64,000 nucleotides of DNA, from positions 1,178,001 through 1,242,000 of the forward strand of contig NZ_CP101464.1 in NCBI RefSeq assembly GCF_024362365.1. Reading direction: 5' to 3'. Under the pieces are notes generated by a model. It saw nothing but the letters and a program-made list of their open reading frames with translations, ran no database searches and was not told where the DNA came from. Source of the stretch: Janibacter sp. CX7 (lineage in GTDB: Bacteria > Actinomycetota > Actinomycetes > Actinomycetales > Dermatophilaceae). The position numbers and the translations under genes are program-made. This document shows, piece by piece, positions 56,949 through 64,000 of the stretch. Positions within the stretch are counted from its first letter, which is position 1. Every line of letters starts with the position of its first letter.

Positions 56949-57383
56949 TCACGTCCGGCTGATGCACAACCTCGTCAGGAGCTCGCGCGACCTGGCCCCG
57001 GGTGGGACGTCGTCGACGGGCAGGGGGAGGGCCGTGAGCCAGGTCGGGTGCGCGTGCCAGACCGCCCGACCACGTCCGCGGAGCCTGAGCGCGAGCGACA
57101 GGAGGACGAAGAGGCACATGGCCCCCATGGCTCCCGCGTCGTCCATGGCTCCCGCGTCGTCGCACGACCCGGCCGGGCACGAGTCGACGGCCGTCGGGTG
57201 GGGCTGCTCGTGACCGGAGGCATGGGCCACCGTCTGGTCGAAGACGGCATGGTGCCCGATGGAGAACCCGTGCATCGCGATGATCCCCGCGATGACCCCG
57301 GTCGTGAGTGCGAGCAGGACGGCCGTCCACGCGGTTCCTGCCGCGCGGAGCAGCTCGCGGTGCGCTGGCCTGCTCGTGCTCAC
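56949..57383 (-). CDS. Small membrane protein, DUF6153-like
   Basis: The 144-residue protein has two membrane segments (WTAVLLALTTGVIAGIIAMHGFS and MGAMCLFVLLSLALRLRG). Between them is a His-rich extracytoplasmic loop with two cysteines (HHAVFDQTVAHASGHEQPHPTAVDSCPAGSCDD). This fits DUF6153, a family next to copper genes in actinobacteria. GTG 57383 has AGGGTGGG 4 bases upstream; GTG 57392 is a weaker alternative. It is first in the copper-type unit and lies next to the CsoR-like site. Confidence 0.75.
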   Translation of the reverse strand: MSTSRPAHRELLRAAGTAWTAVLLALTTGVIAGIIAMHGFSIGHHAVFDQTVAHASGHEQPHPTAVDSCPAGSCDDAGAMDDAGAMGAMCLFVLLSLALRLRGRGRAVWHAHPTWLTALPLPVDDVPPGARSRELLTRLCISRT

Positions 57384-57423
57384 GCGACCCACCCTAGGCC
57401 AGCCGTCCGATCCTCCCGTGGCC

Positions 57424-57438
57424 TACCCCCACGGGGTA
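57424..57438. promoter_or_regulatory. CsoR-like copper operator
   Basis: TACCCC-CAC-GGGGTA is a G+C-rich inverted repeat of the form bound by copper-sensing CsoR repressors. It is 41-55 bases upstream of the DUF6153-like gene, where it would cover the minus-strand promoter (a TAGGGT lies nearer the gene). No csoR gene is visible in the window, so the regulator would act from elsewhere. Confidence 0.55.
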
Positions 57439-57443
57439 CGAGG

Positions 57444-57461
57444 TGTCCGAGATCTCGGACA
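57444..57461. promoter_or_regulatory. 18-base perfect palindrome
   Basis: TGTCCGAGATCTCGGACA reads the same on both strands. It lies 5 bases from the CsoR-like site and 87-104 bases before the YjiH-type gene. Its form suggests a dimeric repressor site distinct from CsoR. It may control the YjiH gene, the copper unit or both. Confidence 0.5.
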
Positions 57462-57547
57462 AAGCCTGCGCCAGGACGCTGCGCGAGCACGGGCCCGAGC
57501 GTCACGATGGGCACCTGCCGAAACACCGTCGTTCACCAGGAGACGCC

Positions 57548-58885
57548 ATGTCCACCGAGAGTCACACGGCTGCCGCGACCGCGGCACCTGCCCACGAGGC
57601 GAAGGGAACGTGGCGCTTCTTCGTCTTCAGCGCCATCGGCATCTTCATGTTCTTCGTGCCGATCACCATCGGTGACGCCAACACGATCCCCCTGGACCAC
57701 CTCGTCTCCGCGATCCAGGACTACGCGGCGCCGGTCGTCCCCTTCGCGATCCTGGCGCTCGTGGCCCTGGGCACCGCGCGCCCCTTCGTCACCGGCTCGT
57801 GGCGGGCGAGCACGACGCGCACGATCTTCGCCGTGCTCAACGTCGTCGGTCTGGTCGTCGCGCTGCTCATGATCACCTCGTCGGCGCCGGCGTGGTTGGC
57901 GGCGGAGGGGATCGGCCCCTTCCTGTGGGACAAGCTCGTCATCCCGGTCGGGCTCATCGTCCCGGTCGGCGCGGTCTTCCTCGCCCTGCTCGTCGGCTAC
58001 GGCCTCATGGAGTTCGTCGGCGTCATCGTCCAGCCGATCATGCGCCCGATCTTCCGCACGCCCGGCCGCTCCGCAGTCGACGCGGTCGCCTCCTTCGTCG
58101 GCAGCTACTCGCTCGGCCTGCTCATCACCAACCGCGTCTACCGCGAGGGCAAGTACAGCGCGCGAGAGGCGGCCATCATCGCGACCGGCTTCTCGACCGT
58201 CTCGGCGACCTTCATGATCATCGTCGCCAAGACGCTCGGGATCATGGACCTCTGGCTGACCTACTTCTTCGGCACGCTCGTCGTCACCTTCATCGTCACC
58301 GCGATCACCGTGTGGATCCCGCCGCTGTCGCGCATCGCCGACGACTACCACCCCGAGGCCACGCCCCAGCCCGAGGAGCTCGTGACCCGTGACCGCCTCG
58401 GCACCGCCTGGCGCGAGGCCAAGGCCACCCTCGCTGAGGTTCCCGGCTTCTGGAGCAACATCTGGTCCAACCTGCGCGACGGCACCCTCATGGCGGCGGC
58501 GATCCTCCCTTCGATCCTGTCGGTGGGGCTCATCGGCCTGCTGCTCGCCGAGCACACGCCGGTCTTCGACTGGCTCGGCTGGATCTTCGTCCCCTTCACC
58601 TGGGCGGCGCAGCTGCCGGAGCCGGTCCTCGCCGGCAAGTCCGTCGCCCTCGGCGTCGTCGAGATGTTCCTCCCGGCCGTGCAGGCCGCCGGCATCGACT
58701 CGCTCGTCACGCGTTTCGTCGTCGCCGTGGTGGCCGTCTCGCAGATCATCTTCTTCTCGGCGATGGTCCCGTGCATCCTCGCGACCGACATCCCGCTGAA
58801 GATCTGGCACCTCGTCGTCGTGTGGTTCCAGCGCGTCGTGCTGACGATCCTCGTCGCCGCACCGGTGGCCCACGTCCTCCTCTAG
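57548..58885 (+). CDS. YjiH family membrane protein (nucleoside-recognition/Gate domain)
   Basis: The 445-residue protein has about eleven hydrophobic segments. It shows features of YjiH: FSAIGIFMFFVPITIGDANTIPLDHLV, FVGSYSLGLLITNRVYREGKYSAREAAIIATGFSTVSATFMIIVAKTLG and the late AQLPEPVLAGKSVALGVVEMFLPAV. These lie in the 'nucleoside recognition' Gate fold. Solute unknown. AGGAGA stands 4 bases before the ATG. An IclR regulator follows after 9 bases and probably shares its transcript. Confidence 0.88.
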   Translation: MSTESHTAAATAAPAHEAKGTWRFFVFSAIGIFMFFVPITIGDANTIPLDHLVSAIQDYAAPVVPFAILALVALGTARPFVTGSWRASTTRTIFAVLNVVGLVVALLMITSSAPAWLAAEGIGPFLWDKLVIPVGLIVPVGAVFLALLVGYGLMEFVGVIVQPIMRPIFRTPGRSAVDAVASFVGSYSLGLLITNRVYREGKYSAREAAIIATGFSTVSATFMIIVAKTLGIMDLWLTYFFGTLVVTFIVTAITVWIPPLSRIADDYHPEATPQPEELVTRDRLGTAWREAKATLAEVPGFWSNIWSNLRDGTLMAAAILPSILSVGLIGLLLAEHTPVFDWLGWIFVPFTWAAQLPEPVLAGKSVALGVVEMFLPAVQAAGIDSLVTRFVVAVVAVSQIIFFSAMVPCILATDIPLKIWHLVVVWFQRVVLTILVAAPVAHVLL

Positions 58886-58894
58886 CATCGGCGG

Positions 58895-59659
58895 ATGCCA
58901 GAGGTCCCGGCGCTGCGCCGCGCGGTCGCGATCCTGCGCCACCTGTCGGGTGCCAACCGGCCGGTGAGTGCCGGTGCGCTGGTCCGCGCGCTCGACCTGC
59001 CCCGCTCGAGCGTCTACGACCTCCTCGCCGTCCTCGAGGAGCTGGCGCTCGTCGCCAAGACCGACGGCGGCTACCTCCTCGGCGCCGGTGTCTCCGAGCT
59101 CGGCAGCGCCTACGTCCGCAGCGACCCCCTTCGTCGCCAGGCCCAGCCGGTCGTGCGGGACCTTGCCGAGAGCACGGGCGGGACGGCCCAGCTCGCCGTC
59201 CTGCGCGGCTGGGAGACGGTCTACCTCGTCAAGGAGCAGGCGGTCAGCTCGGCCGCCATCATCACCGCGACGGGCGTGCGGATGCCGGCCTACCTCACGG
59301 CTACCGGGCAGGCGATCATGTCCTGCATGGAGCGTCGCGAGGTCCTCGCGCTGCTCAGTGCGGAGGACGGTTTCGTCAACCGCACGGGCGCCGGACCCGG
59401 CACCCATCGCGAGCTCGCCGAGCTGCTCCGCCGGACCCGAGCCGAGGGTCATGCCGTCGAGCGCGGCGAGATCAGCCCGCACATCTGGACCGTGGCCGCC
59501 CCGGTCGTCGACCACCTCGAGCGCCCGGTCGCCGCGATCGGTCTGTCCGACACCATGGCCGAAGGGGAGGCCCCGCACCCCGAGCGGGAGGCGGCCGCGG
59601 CGACCGCCGTGCGTCGCGCGGCAGCGGCCGTCACCGCCCGGCTGCGCGGGTCGAGGTGA
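58895..59659 (+). CDS. IclR family transcriptional regulator
   Basis: The 254-residue regulator has an N-terminal winged helix (ALRRAVAILRHLSGANRPVSAGALVRALDLPRSSVYDLLAVLEE) and a GAF-like effector domain ending VVDHLERPVAAIGLSDT. IclR proteins sense small acids and often govern aromatic-acid catabolism. It follows the YjiH gene by 9 bases and faces the homogentisate operon across a terminator, so either could be its target. Confidence 0.92.
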   Translation: MPEVPALRRAVAILRHLSGANRPVSAGALVRALDLPRSSVYDLLAVLEELALVAKTDGGYLLGAGVSELGSAYVRSDPLRRQAQPVVRDLAESTGGTAQLAVLRGWETVYLVKEQAVSSAAIITATGVRMPAYLTATGQAIMSCMERREVLALLSAEDGFVNRTGAGPGTHRELAELLRRTRAEGHAVERGEISPHIWTVAAPVVDHLERPVAAIGLSDTMAEGEAPHPEREAAAATAVRRAAAAVTARLRGSR

Positions 59660-59699
59660 GGGCGACCGTCCAGCCGGTCGCCACCTGCTTCTCCGGGTG

Positions 59700-59737
59700 A
59701 AAGACATCCCGCGTGCAGAGTCACGCGGGATGTCTTT
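59700..59737. terminator. Bidirectional terminator between iclR-type gene and fahA
   Basis: AAAGACATCCCGCGTG and CACGCGGGATGTCTTT are exact complements (16 pairs) around CAGAGT. The A-rich and T-rich ends give a partial T-tract on each strand. It lies between the convergent IclR and fumarylacetoacetase genes. Confidence 0.85.
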
Positions 59738-59750
59738 GAACCAGCCGACC

Positions 59751-60983
59751 TCACCTCGCCGGCAGGATCGTCCCCACGCACTCACCGAAGTCGATGACCG
59801 ACCCGTCAGCACCCGGCGCGCGGCCCCGCAGCACGACCGTCTGCCCGTCCTCGAGGAAGCGCTGCTCGCGACCGTCGGCGAGCACGAGCGGCTCCTTGCC
59901 GCCCCACGACAGCTCCATGAAGGAGCCGCGCTGGTCGCGCTCGTCGCCCGACACGGTGCCGGAGCCGAAGAAGTCGCCGGGCCGCAGCGAGGCGCCGTTG
60001 ACGCTCATGTGCGCGACCATCTGCGGCGCGGTCCAGTACATCGCCCGGTAGGGCGGGTGCGAGACGACCTCGCCGTCGAGCTCGACCTCCATCGTGATGT
60101 CGAGGGCCCAGTCCTGACCCCCTTCGTCGAGGTAGTCGGCGAGGGCGTGCTCACGCTCCGGCGGCGACACCCGGGCCGCCTCCAGCGCGTCCCACGGCAC
60201 GACCCACAGCGAGATCGACGAGGCGAAGGACTTGCCGAGGTAGGGCCCGAGGGGCACGTACTCGAAGCCCTGGATGTCACGCGCGGACCAGTCGTTGAAG
60301 AGCACGACGCCGAAGAGGTGCTCCGCGGCGGCCTGCGCCACCGACACCTCGCCCTCGGGCGCGGACCCGCCGACGACGAAGCCGAGCTCGGCCTCGATGT
60401 CGAGCCGGCGCGACGGACCGAAGCTCGGGGTCCCGCCTTCCTCGGGCCGCAGGCCCTTGGGCCGCGGCACGTCGGTGCCCGACGGCACGACCGTCCCGGC
60501 GCGACCGTGGTAGCCGACGGGCAGGTGCTTCCAGTTCGGCAGCAGCGGCGCCTGGTCGGGGCGGAACATCCGACCGATGTTGCTCGCGTGCTGCTCCGAC
60601 GCGTAGTAGTCGACGTAGTCGGCGACGGTGAAGGGCATGTGCATCGCCACCTCGGCGACGGGCGTCGCGGCGGCCGCGACGATGCCGTCGAGCCCGTCGG
60701 TCGTCACGACCTCCTGCAGCCACGTCCGCAACGGCTGCCAGGCAGTGTGGCCGGCGGCGAGCAGTGCGTCGAGGTTGCTCCCGGACGCCGCGTCACCCAC
60801 CTCGACGGCCAGCGCGGGGCCGCCGGCACCGGCGACGGCCGGCACGAGGTCGCGCAGGGAGATCGCCACGTCGCCGAGGCGCACGCCCAGTCGCGGGTCA
60901 CCGCCGGCGGGGGAGAAGGAGCCGTAGGGCAGGTTGTCGGGGCCGAAGCCCTCGGTCGAAAGTCGTTGTGCCGCAGTCGTCAT
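59751..60983 (-). CDS. fahA: Fumarylacetoacetase
   Basis: Fumarylacetoacetase splits fumarylacetoacetate into fumarate and acetoacetate, the last step of homogentisate breakdown. The 410-residue protein has an SH3-like N-terminal part (NLPYGSFSPAGGDPRLGVRLGD). The FAH fold follows: PFTVADYVDYYASEQHASNIGRMFRP, LPVGYHGRAGTVVPSGTDVPRPKG, IEAELGFVVG, GVVLFNDWSARDIQGFEYVPLGPYLGKSF and the late GSGTVSG. It is the last gene of the homogentisate operon, 16 bases after the unassigned gene. Confidence 0.95.
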   Translation of the reverse strand: MTTAAQRLSTEGFGPDNLPYGSFSPAGGDPRLGVRLGDVAISLRDLVPAVAGAGGPALAVEVGDAASGSNLDALLAAGHTAWQPLRTWLQEVVTTDGLDGIVAAAATPVAEVAMHMPFTVADYVDYYASEQHASNIGRMFRPDQAPLLPNWKHLPVGYHGRAGTVVPSGTDVPRPKGLRPEEGGTPSFGPSRRLDIEAELGFVVGGSAPEGEVSVAQAAAEHLFGVVLFNDWSARDIQGFEYVPLGPYLGKSFASSISLWVVPWDALEAARVSPPEREHALADYLDEGGQDWALDITMEVELDGEVVSHPPYRAMYWTAPQMVAHMSVNGASLRPGDFFGSGTVSGDERDQRGSFMELSWGGKEPLVLADGREQRFLEDGQTVVLRGRAPGADGSVIDFGECVGTILPAR

Positions 60984-60999
60984 GGAGTCGTACCTCTCG

Positions 61000-61836
61000 T
61001 CAGGTCGCGGGGAAGAGATCAAGTCGGTGCAGGCTGTCGGCGGGCTCGCCGACGCTGCACGTGCCGAAGCTGGTGAAGGAGTCGCGCCACGCCCCGTCGG
61101 ACGCCGCGGCGGCCTCGCCGAGGCGCGCCGGGTCGGTCTCGGCGAGCCAGCCGGCGACGACGTCCCGGTCCTCGCCGGCGCGCGCCGCCTGCGTCGCGAG
61201 CGCGATGTTGAGGAAGCCGTGGTGGGTGAAGCCCGTCCCGGCGTTGGTGTAGCGCACCGCCTCGTGCAGCCCGGCCGTGAGCTTGAAGGGCAGCCCCGCG
61301 GACACCGCGGCGACGAGGACGTCACCGAGCTCCTGCGGGGTGGGGAAGAGGTGCGCCTCGATCCCGCCCGTCCGGTACTTCAGGCGAAGGGGGGTCCCCG
61401 CCAGCAAGTCGAGCGCCCCCTGCGAGACCTGGGCTGCCGTCAGCTCCACGTAGACCGGCAGGTCGGTCACCGCTGCGGCCTCGGCGATCTGGGCCTCCCA
61501 CAGCGACCGGTCGTCGGGGGAGGTCTTGAGCTCCACGGCCACGACCTGCAGCTCGGGGGTCACCCCCTTCGCCATCTCGAGAGCCTCGCCGAGCCGGCCC
61601 GCCGGCGTGACGACGGAGACCTCGACGGGGCCACCGGAGAGGTCGAGCCCGGCCGCGACCCGCTGGGCCTCCGGCAGGTCAGCCAGCGACAGCACGGCCG
61701 GGCCCACGGCGCCCTCGAGGAGCGTCGAGCGGCGCGCGACGTGGTCGGTGACGGCCTGCGCCACGGGCGCCAACCCGGGCGGGAAGGTCGCGGCGTCGTC
61801 GAAGAACTCGACGAACTGCTCGGGCACCGAACTCAT
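61000..61836 (-). CDS. Unassigned protein in the homogentisate operon, TIM-barrel-like
   Basis: I do not recognise the family. The 278-residue cytosolic protein has alternating strand-helix blocks: VEVSVVTPAGRLGEALEMA, LQVVAVELKTSP, LPVYVELTAAQ, LRLKYRTGGIEAHLFPTPQELGDVLVAAVSAGLPFKLTAGLHEAVRY and GFTHHGFLNIALA. This fits a (beta/alpha)8 barrel with Glu, Lys, Arg and His at strand ends as in an active site. It overlaps hmgA by ATGA and precedes fahA by 16 bases, so it is made with both. No maleylacetoacetate isomerase of the glutathione-transferase type is present. This gene is a candidate to fill or bypass that step, which is inference. Confidence 0.6.
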   Translation of the reverse strand: MSSVPEQFVEFFDDAATFPPGLAPVAQAVTDHVARRSTLLEGAVGPAVLSLADLPEAQRVAAGLDLSGGPVEVSVVTPAGRLGEALEMAKGVTPELQVVAVELKTSPDDRSLWEAQIAEAAAVTDLPVYVELTAAQVSQGALDLLAGTPLRLKYRTGGIEAHLFPTPQELGDVLVAAVSAGLPFKLTAGLHEAVRYTNAGTGFTHHGFLNIALATQAARAGEDRDVVAGWLAETDPARLGEAAAASDGAWRDSFTSFGTCSVGEPADSLHRLDLFPAT

Positions 61837-63044
61837 GCGTCACCCACCCAGCGCCCGCCGGTCCACGACCGCGCGTAGACGCCGTCGTCGACGGCCACGC
61901 CGCCCTCGCCGAGGTCGAGCGGACGGAAGGTGTCGACCATGACCGCCGTCTCGTCGAAGTACTCCGCACCGAGCGAGGCCTCGACGGCACCGGGCTGCGG
62001 GCCGTGCGCGTGCCCGCCTGGGTGCACCGAGATCGAGCCCTTGCCGATGCCCGAGCCCTTGCGCGCCTCGTAGTCGCCGTCGACGTAGAACATGATCTCG
62101 TCGCTGTCGACGTTGGAGTGGTAGTACGGCACCGGCACGGCGAGCTCGTGGTAGTCGACCTTGCGCGGCACGAAGTTGCAGATGACGAAGTTGTGCCCCT
62201 CGAAGACCTGGTGCACCGGCGGGGGCTGGTGCACCTTGCCCGTGATCGGCATGTAGTCGCGGATGTTGAAGACGTAGGGGTAGAGGCAGCCGTCCCAGCC
62301 CACGACGTCGAAGGGGTGCTCCGGCACCGTGTGGATCGTGCCGGCGATGCCGCTCGGGCCGCGCCCGCGGTGCTTGATGTGCACGTCGACGTCCTGCTCG
62401 TCGACGAGCAGCGGCTCGGTCGGGCCGCGCAGGTCGCGCTCGCAGTAGGGCGCGTGCTCGAGCAGCTGGCCGTAGCGGGAGAGATAGCGCTTCGGCGGGG
62501 CGATGTGGCTGCTCGCCTCGATCGCGTAGAGGCGCGCGGTCTCGCCCTCGCGCAGCACCCACCGGTGGATCGTCGCGCGGGGGATGATCGCGTAGTCGCC
62601 CTCGGCCACCTCGAGCGCGCCGAACTGCGTCTCGAGCAGCGCCGACCCGCGCTCGACGTAGACGCACTCGTCCCCGACGGCGTTCTTGTAGAGCGGCGAG
62701 GTGGCGCCGACGTGGGCGTAAGAGATGCGCACGTCGCCGTTGCCCAGGACGAGCCGGCGCCCGGTCACCGCATCGGTGGTCGCGGCCTGCTCGTCGGTGA
62801 AGAGGTCGTGGAGCTTGAGGTGCCGGGGGAGCAGCGGCTCGTTGGGCGTGAGCGTCTGGTCGGGCAGCTCCCACGGTCGCGCCCCGACGATGCTCGACGG
62901 GATGTGCCGGTGGTAGAGCAGCGAGCTGTCGGAGCTGAAGCCCTCCTCGCCCATGAGCTCCTCGGAGAGGATCCGGCCGTCGTCGTCCTTGAAGAGGGTG
63001 TGCCGCTTGTCCGGCACGGGTCCGACCTGGCGGTAGTGGGCCAT
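61833..63044 (-). CDS. hmgA: Homogentisate 1,2-dioxygenase
   Basis: HmgA opens the homogentisate ring to maleylacetoacetate with non-heme iron. The 403-residue cupin protein has GDYAIIPRATIHRW, the iron-site region VPYYHSNVDSDEIMFYVDGDYEARKGSGIGKGSISVHPGGHAHGPQPG, and DVVGWDGCLYPYVFNI. ATG 63044 is chosen because AAGGAG is 5 bases upstream; an in-frame GTG at 63050 overlaps that ribosome site. It follows the GntP permease gene by 67 bases, a space with a GGCGGGG-T-CCCCGCC repeat (63063-63077). Confidence 0.95.
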   Translation of the reverse strand: MAHYRQVGPVPDKRHTLFKDDDGRILSEELMGEEGFSSDSSLLYHRHIPSSIVGARPWELPDQTLTPNEPLLPRHLKLHDLFTDEQAATTDAVTGRRLVLGNGDVRISYAHVGATSPLYKNAVGDECVYVERGSALLETQFGALEVAEGDYAIIPRATIHRWVLREGETARLYAIEASSHIAPPKRYLSRYGQLLEHAPYCERDLRGPTEPLLVDEQDVDVHIKHRGRGPSGIAGTIHTVPEHPFDVVGWDGCLYPYVFNIRDYMPITGKVHQPPPVHQVFEGHNFVICNFVPRKVDYHELAVPVPYYHSNVDSDEIMFYVDGDYEARKGSGIGKGSISVHPGGHAHGPQPGAVEASLGAEYFDETAVMVDTFRPLDLGEGGVAVDDGVYARSWTGGRWVGDA

Positions 63045-63111
63045 GGTCACTCCTTCGTCTGCGGCGGGGTCCCCGCCTGGTGGGTGTCGTGGGGTCGGGT
63101 GCGGAGGAGGG

Positions 63112-64000
63112 TCAGAAGGTCCCGACCGTCAGGCCGAGCGCGGTGACGACGACCAGGCCGATGAGCGGCACGACCACGGTCACGGCGAAGATGTCCTTGT
63201 AGGACTCACGGTGCGAGAGCCCGCAGACGAGCAGGAGCGTGATGATCGCTCCATTGTGGGGCAGTGAGTCGAAGCCCGTCGCGGCCATCGCGGTCACCCG
63301 GTGCATCAGCTCCATCGGGATCCCCTGCTCGGTCGCCATCTGCGCGAGCTGCTCGCCGAAGGTCGACAGCGTGATCGTCAGGCCACCGGACGCCGAGCCG
63401 GTGAGACCGGAGATGCCGGTCGTCGAGACCGCGGCGACGATGGCCGGGTTGTCGCTCACGCCGAAGAAGCCGTCGCGCACGGTGGCGAAGACGGCCAGCG
63501 ACGCGATGACCGCGCCGTAGGCCACCTCGCTCGCGGTGTTGAAGACCGGCAGGACGGCATTGCGGGCGCCCTCGGTGATCCCCTCGACGTACGAGGAGGC
63601 GGACCCCGGCCGCAGGGCGAAGACGAGCAGGATGCCGGCGAGCATCGCGACGGTCACCGACCAGATGCCGGTCACGGCGCTCAGGTCGGTGGCGCCGAAC
63701 TTCTCCTCGGCTAGGTAGCTGACGTCGAGGGCGGGGAAGACGACGTAGGTGCACAGCGCGTTGACCGCGACGATGACGAGGATCGGGGCGAGCCCGACAA
63801 GGCCGGCGAGGGCGGTGGGCCGCTGGCCAGTGCCCTCGGTGGCCATGGCCACGGCGGACGAAGGGGAGGGACGCTCGGCCATCGCGACCGCGGTGCGTGC
63901 GGGGCTGGTCTGCGTGGCGCCGGCACCGTCGTGCCCGTCGGCGTCGGGCCCGTCGCCGTCGAGCACGTCCGGGTCGGCGACCCGGGCGCCGCCGGTGGGC
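63112..64000 (-). CDS. GntP family permease, partial (C-terminal part)
   Basis: The gene runs past the window end, with an open frame to base 64000. The visible 295 residues start in an acidic cytoplasmic loop (DGDGPDADGHDGAG). At least six membrane helices follow, with the GntP pattern SGLTGSASGGLTITLSTFGEQL, GFDSLPHNGAIITLLLVCGLSHRESYKDIF and a final helix. GntP proteins import gluconate and related hydroxy acids. The place at the head of the hmgA operon suggests an aromatic acid substrate instead, by inference. Confidence 0.88.
   Translation of the reverse strand, partial: PTGGARVADPDVLDGDGPDADGHDGAGATQTSPARTAVAMAERPSPSSAVAMATEGTGQRPTALAGLVGLAPILVIVAVNALCTYVVFPALDVSYLAEEKFGATDLSAVTGIWSVTVAMLAGILLVFALRPGSASSYVEGITEGARNAVLPVFNTASEVAYGAVIASLAVFATVRDGFFGVSDNPAIVAAVSTTGISGLTGSASGGLTITLSTFGEQLAQMATEQGIPMELMHRVTAMAATGFDSLPHNGAIITLLLVCGLSHRESYKDIFAVTVVVPLIGLVVVTALGLTVGTF

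Noticed and set aside
63063..63077. GGCGGGG-T-CCCCGCC as a terminator between GntP and hmgA
   Set aside because: With a one-base centre it must lose inner pairs to form a loop, leaving a short stem without a T-tract; it is too weak to separate the genes with confidence.

Overview
The window is about 72% G+C. It carries the SigA-type primary sigma factor gene, a classical actinobacterial division and cell-wall (dcw) cluster, a DivIVA/Wag31 gene downstream of ftsZ, SepF, an actinobacterial SAM-IV-type riboswitch, a mycobacterial-style LexA box and many 4-base start/stop overlaps. Together these point to the chromosome of an actinobacterium. A Micrococcales organism of the Intrasporangiaceae type (Janibacter-like) is my best guess, from gene order and lysine-rich tails rather than from any database comparison. 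I see no prophage, insertion sequence, rRNA, tRNA or CRISPR array.

Bases 1-10200 hold the end of an alanine/sodium symporter gene, two small conserved genes (DUF1232, DUF4192), metX behind a SAM riboswitch, a universal stress protein, sigA, and on the opposite strand a moxR-DUF58-transglutaminase operon. Bases 10380-32210 are the dcw region on the + strand: mraZ, an mraW-type leader RNA, rsmH, ftsL, ftsI, murE, murF, mraY, murD, ftsW, murG, murC, ftsQ, ftsZ, a strong terminator, then pgeF, a PLP-binding protein gene, sepF, yggT, divIVA, a DksA/TraR zinc-finger gene, lspA and an rluD-type pseudouridine synthase gene. Most are translationally coupled. The block builds lipid-linked peptidoglycan precursor and the septal and polar growth machinery.

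Bases 32200-46230 hold an acyl-CoA ligase, dnaE, an S9 oligopeptidase, a secreted lipoprotein, an ABC exporter fused in one operon to a NarL-type two-component system, two small unknown genes and a MOSC protein. Bases 46250-53700 hold a DUF222/HNH protein gene under a textbook LexA box, then a tryptophan-to-anthranilate kynurenine module (formamidase, kynureninase, tryptophan 2,3-dioxygenase) in one operon with two MFS transporters. Bases 53700-57480 hold a short tandem repeat, a lower-G+C pair of secreted proteins and a copper-type cassette (DUF6153, DUF305, DUF411) behind a CsoR-like operator. The end carries a YjiH-type membrane protein, an IclR regulator and a homogentisate operon (GntP permease, hmgA, an unassigned gene, fumarylacetoacetase) that lacks a recognisable maleylacetoacetate isomerase.

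The features most worth following are the unassigned gene inside the homogentisate operon, the very frequent octamer CGAAGGGG/CCCCTTCG spread over the whole window, the copper cassette with its operator, the SOS-controlled HNH gene, and the regular 11-residue repeats in DivIVA.
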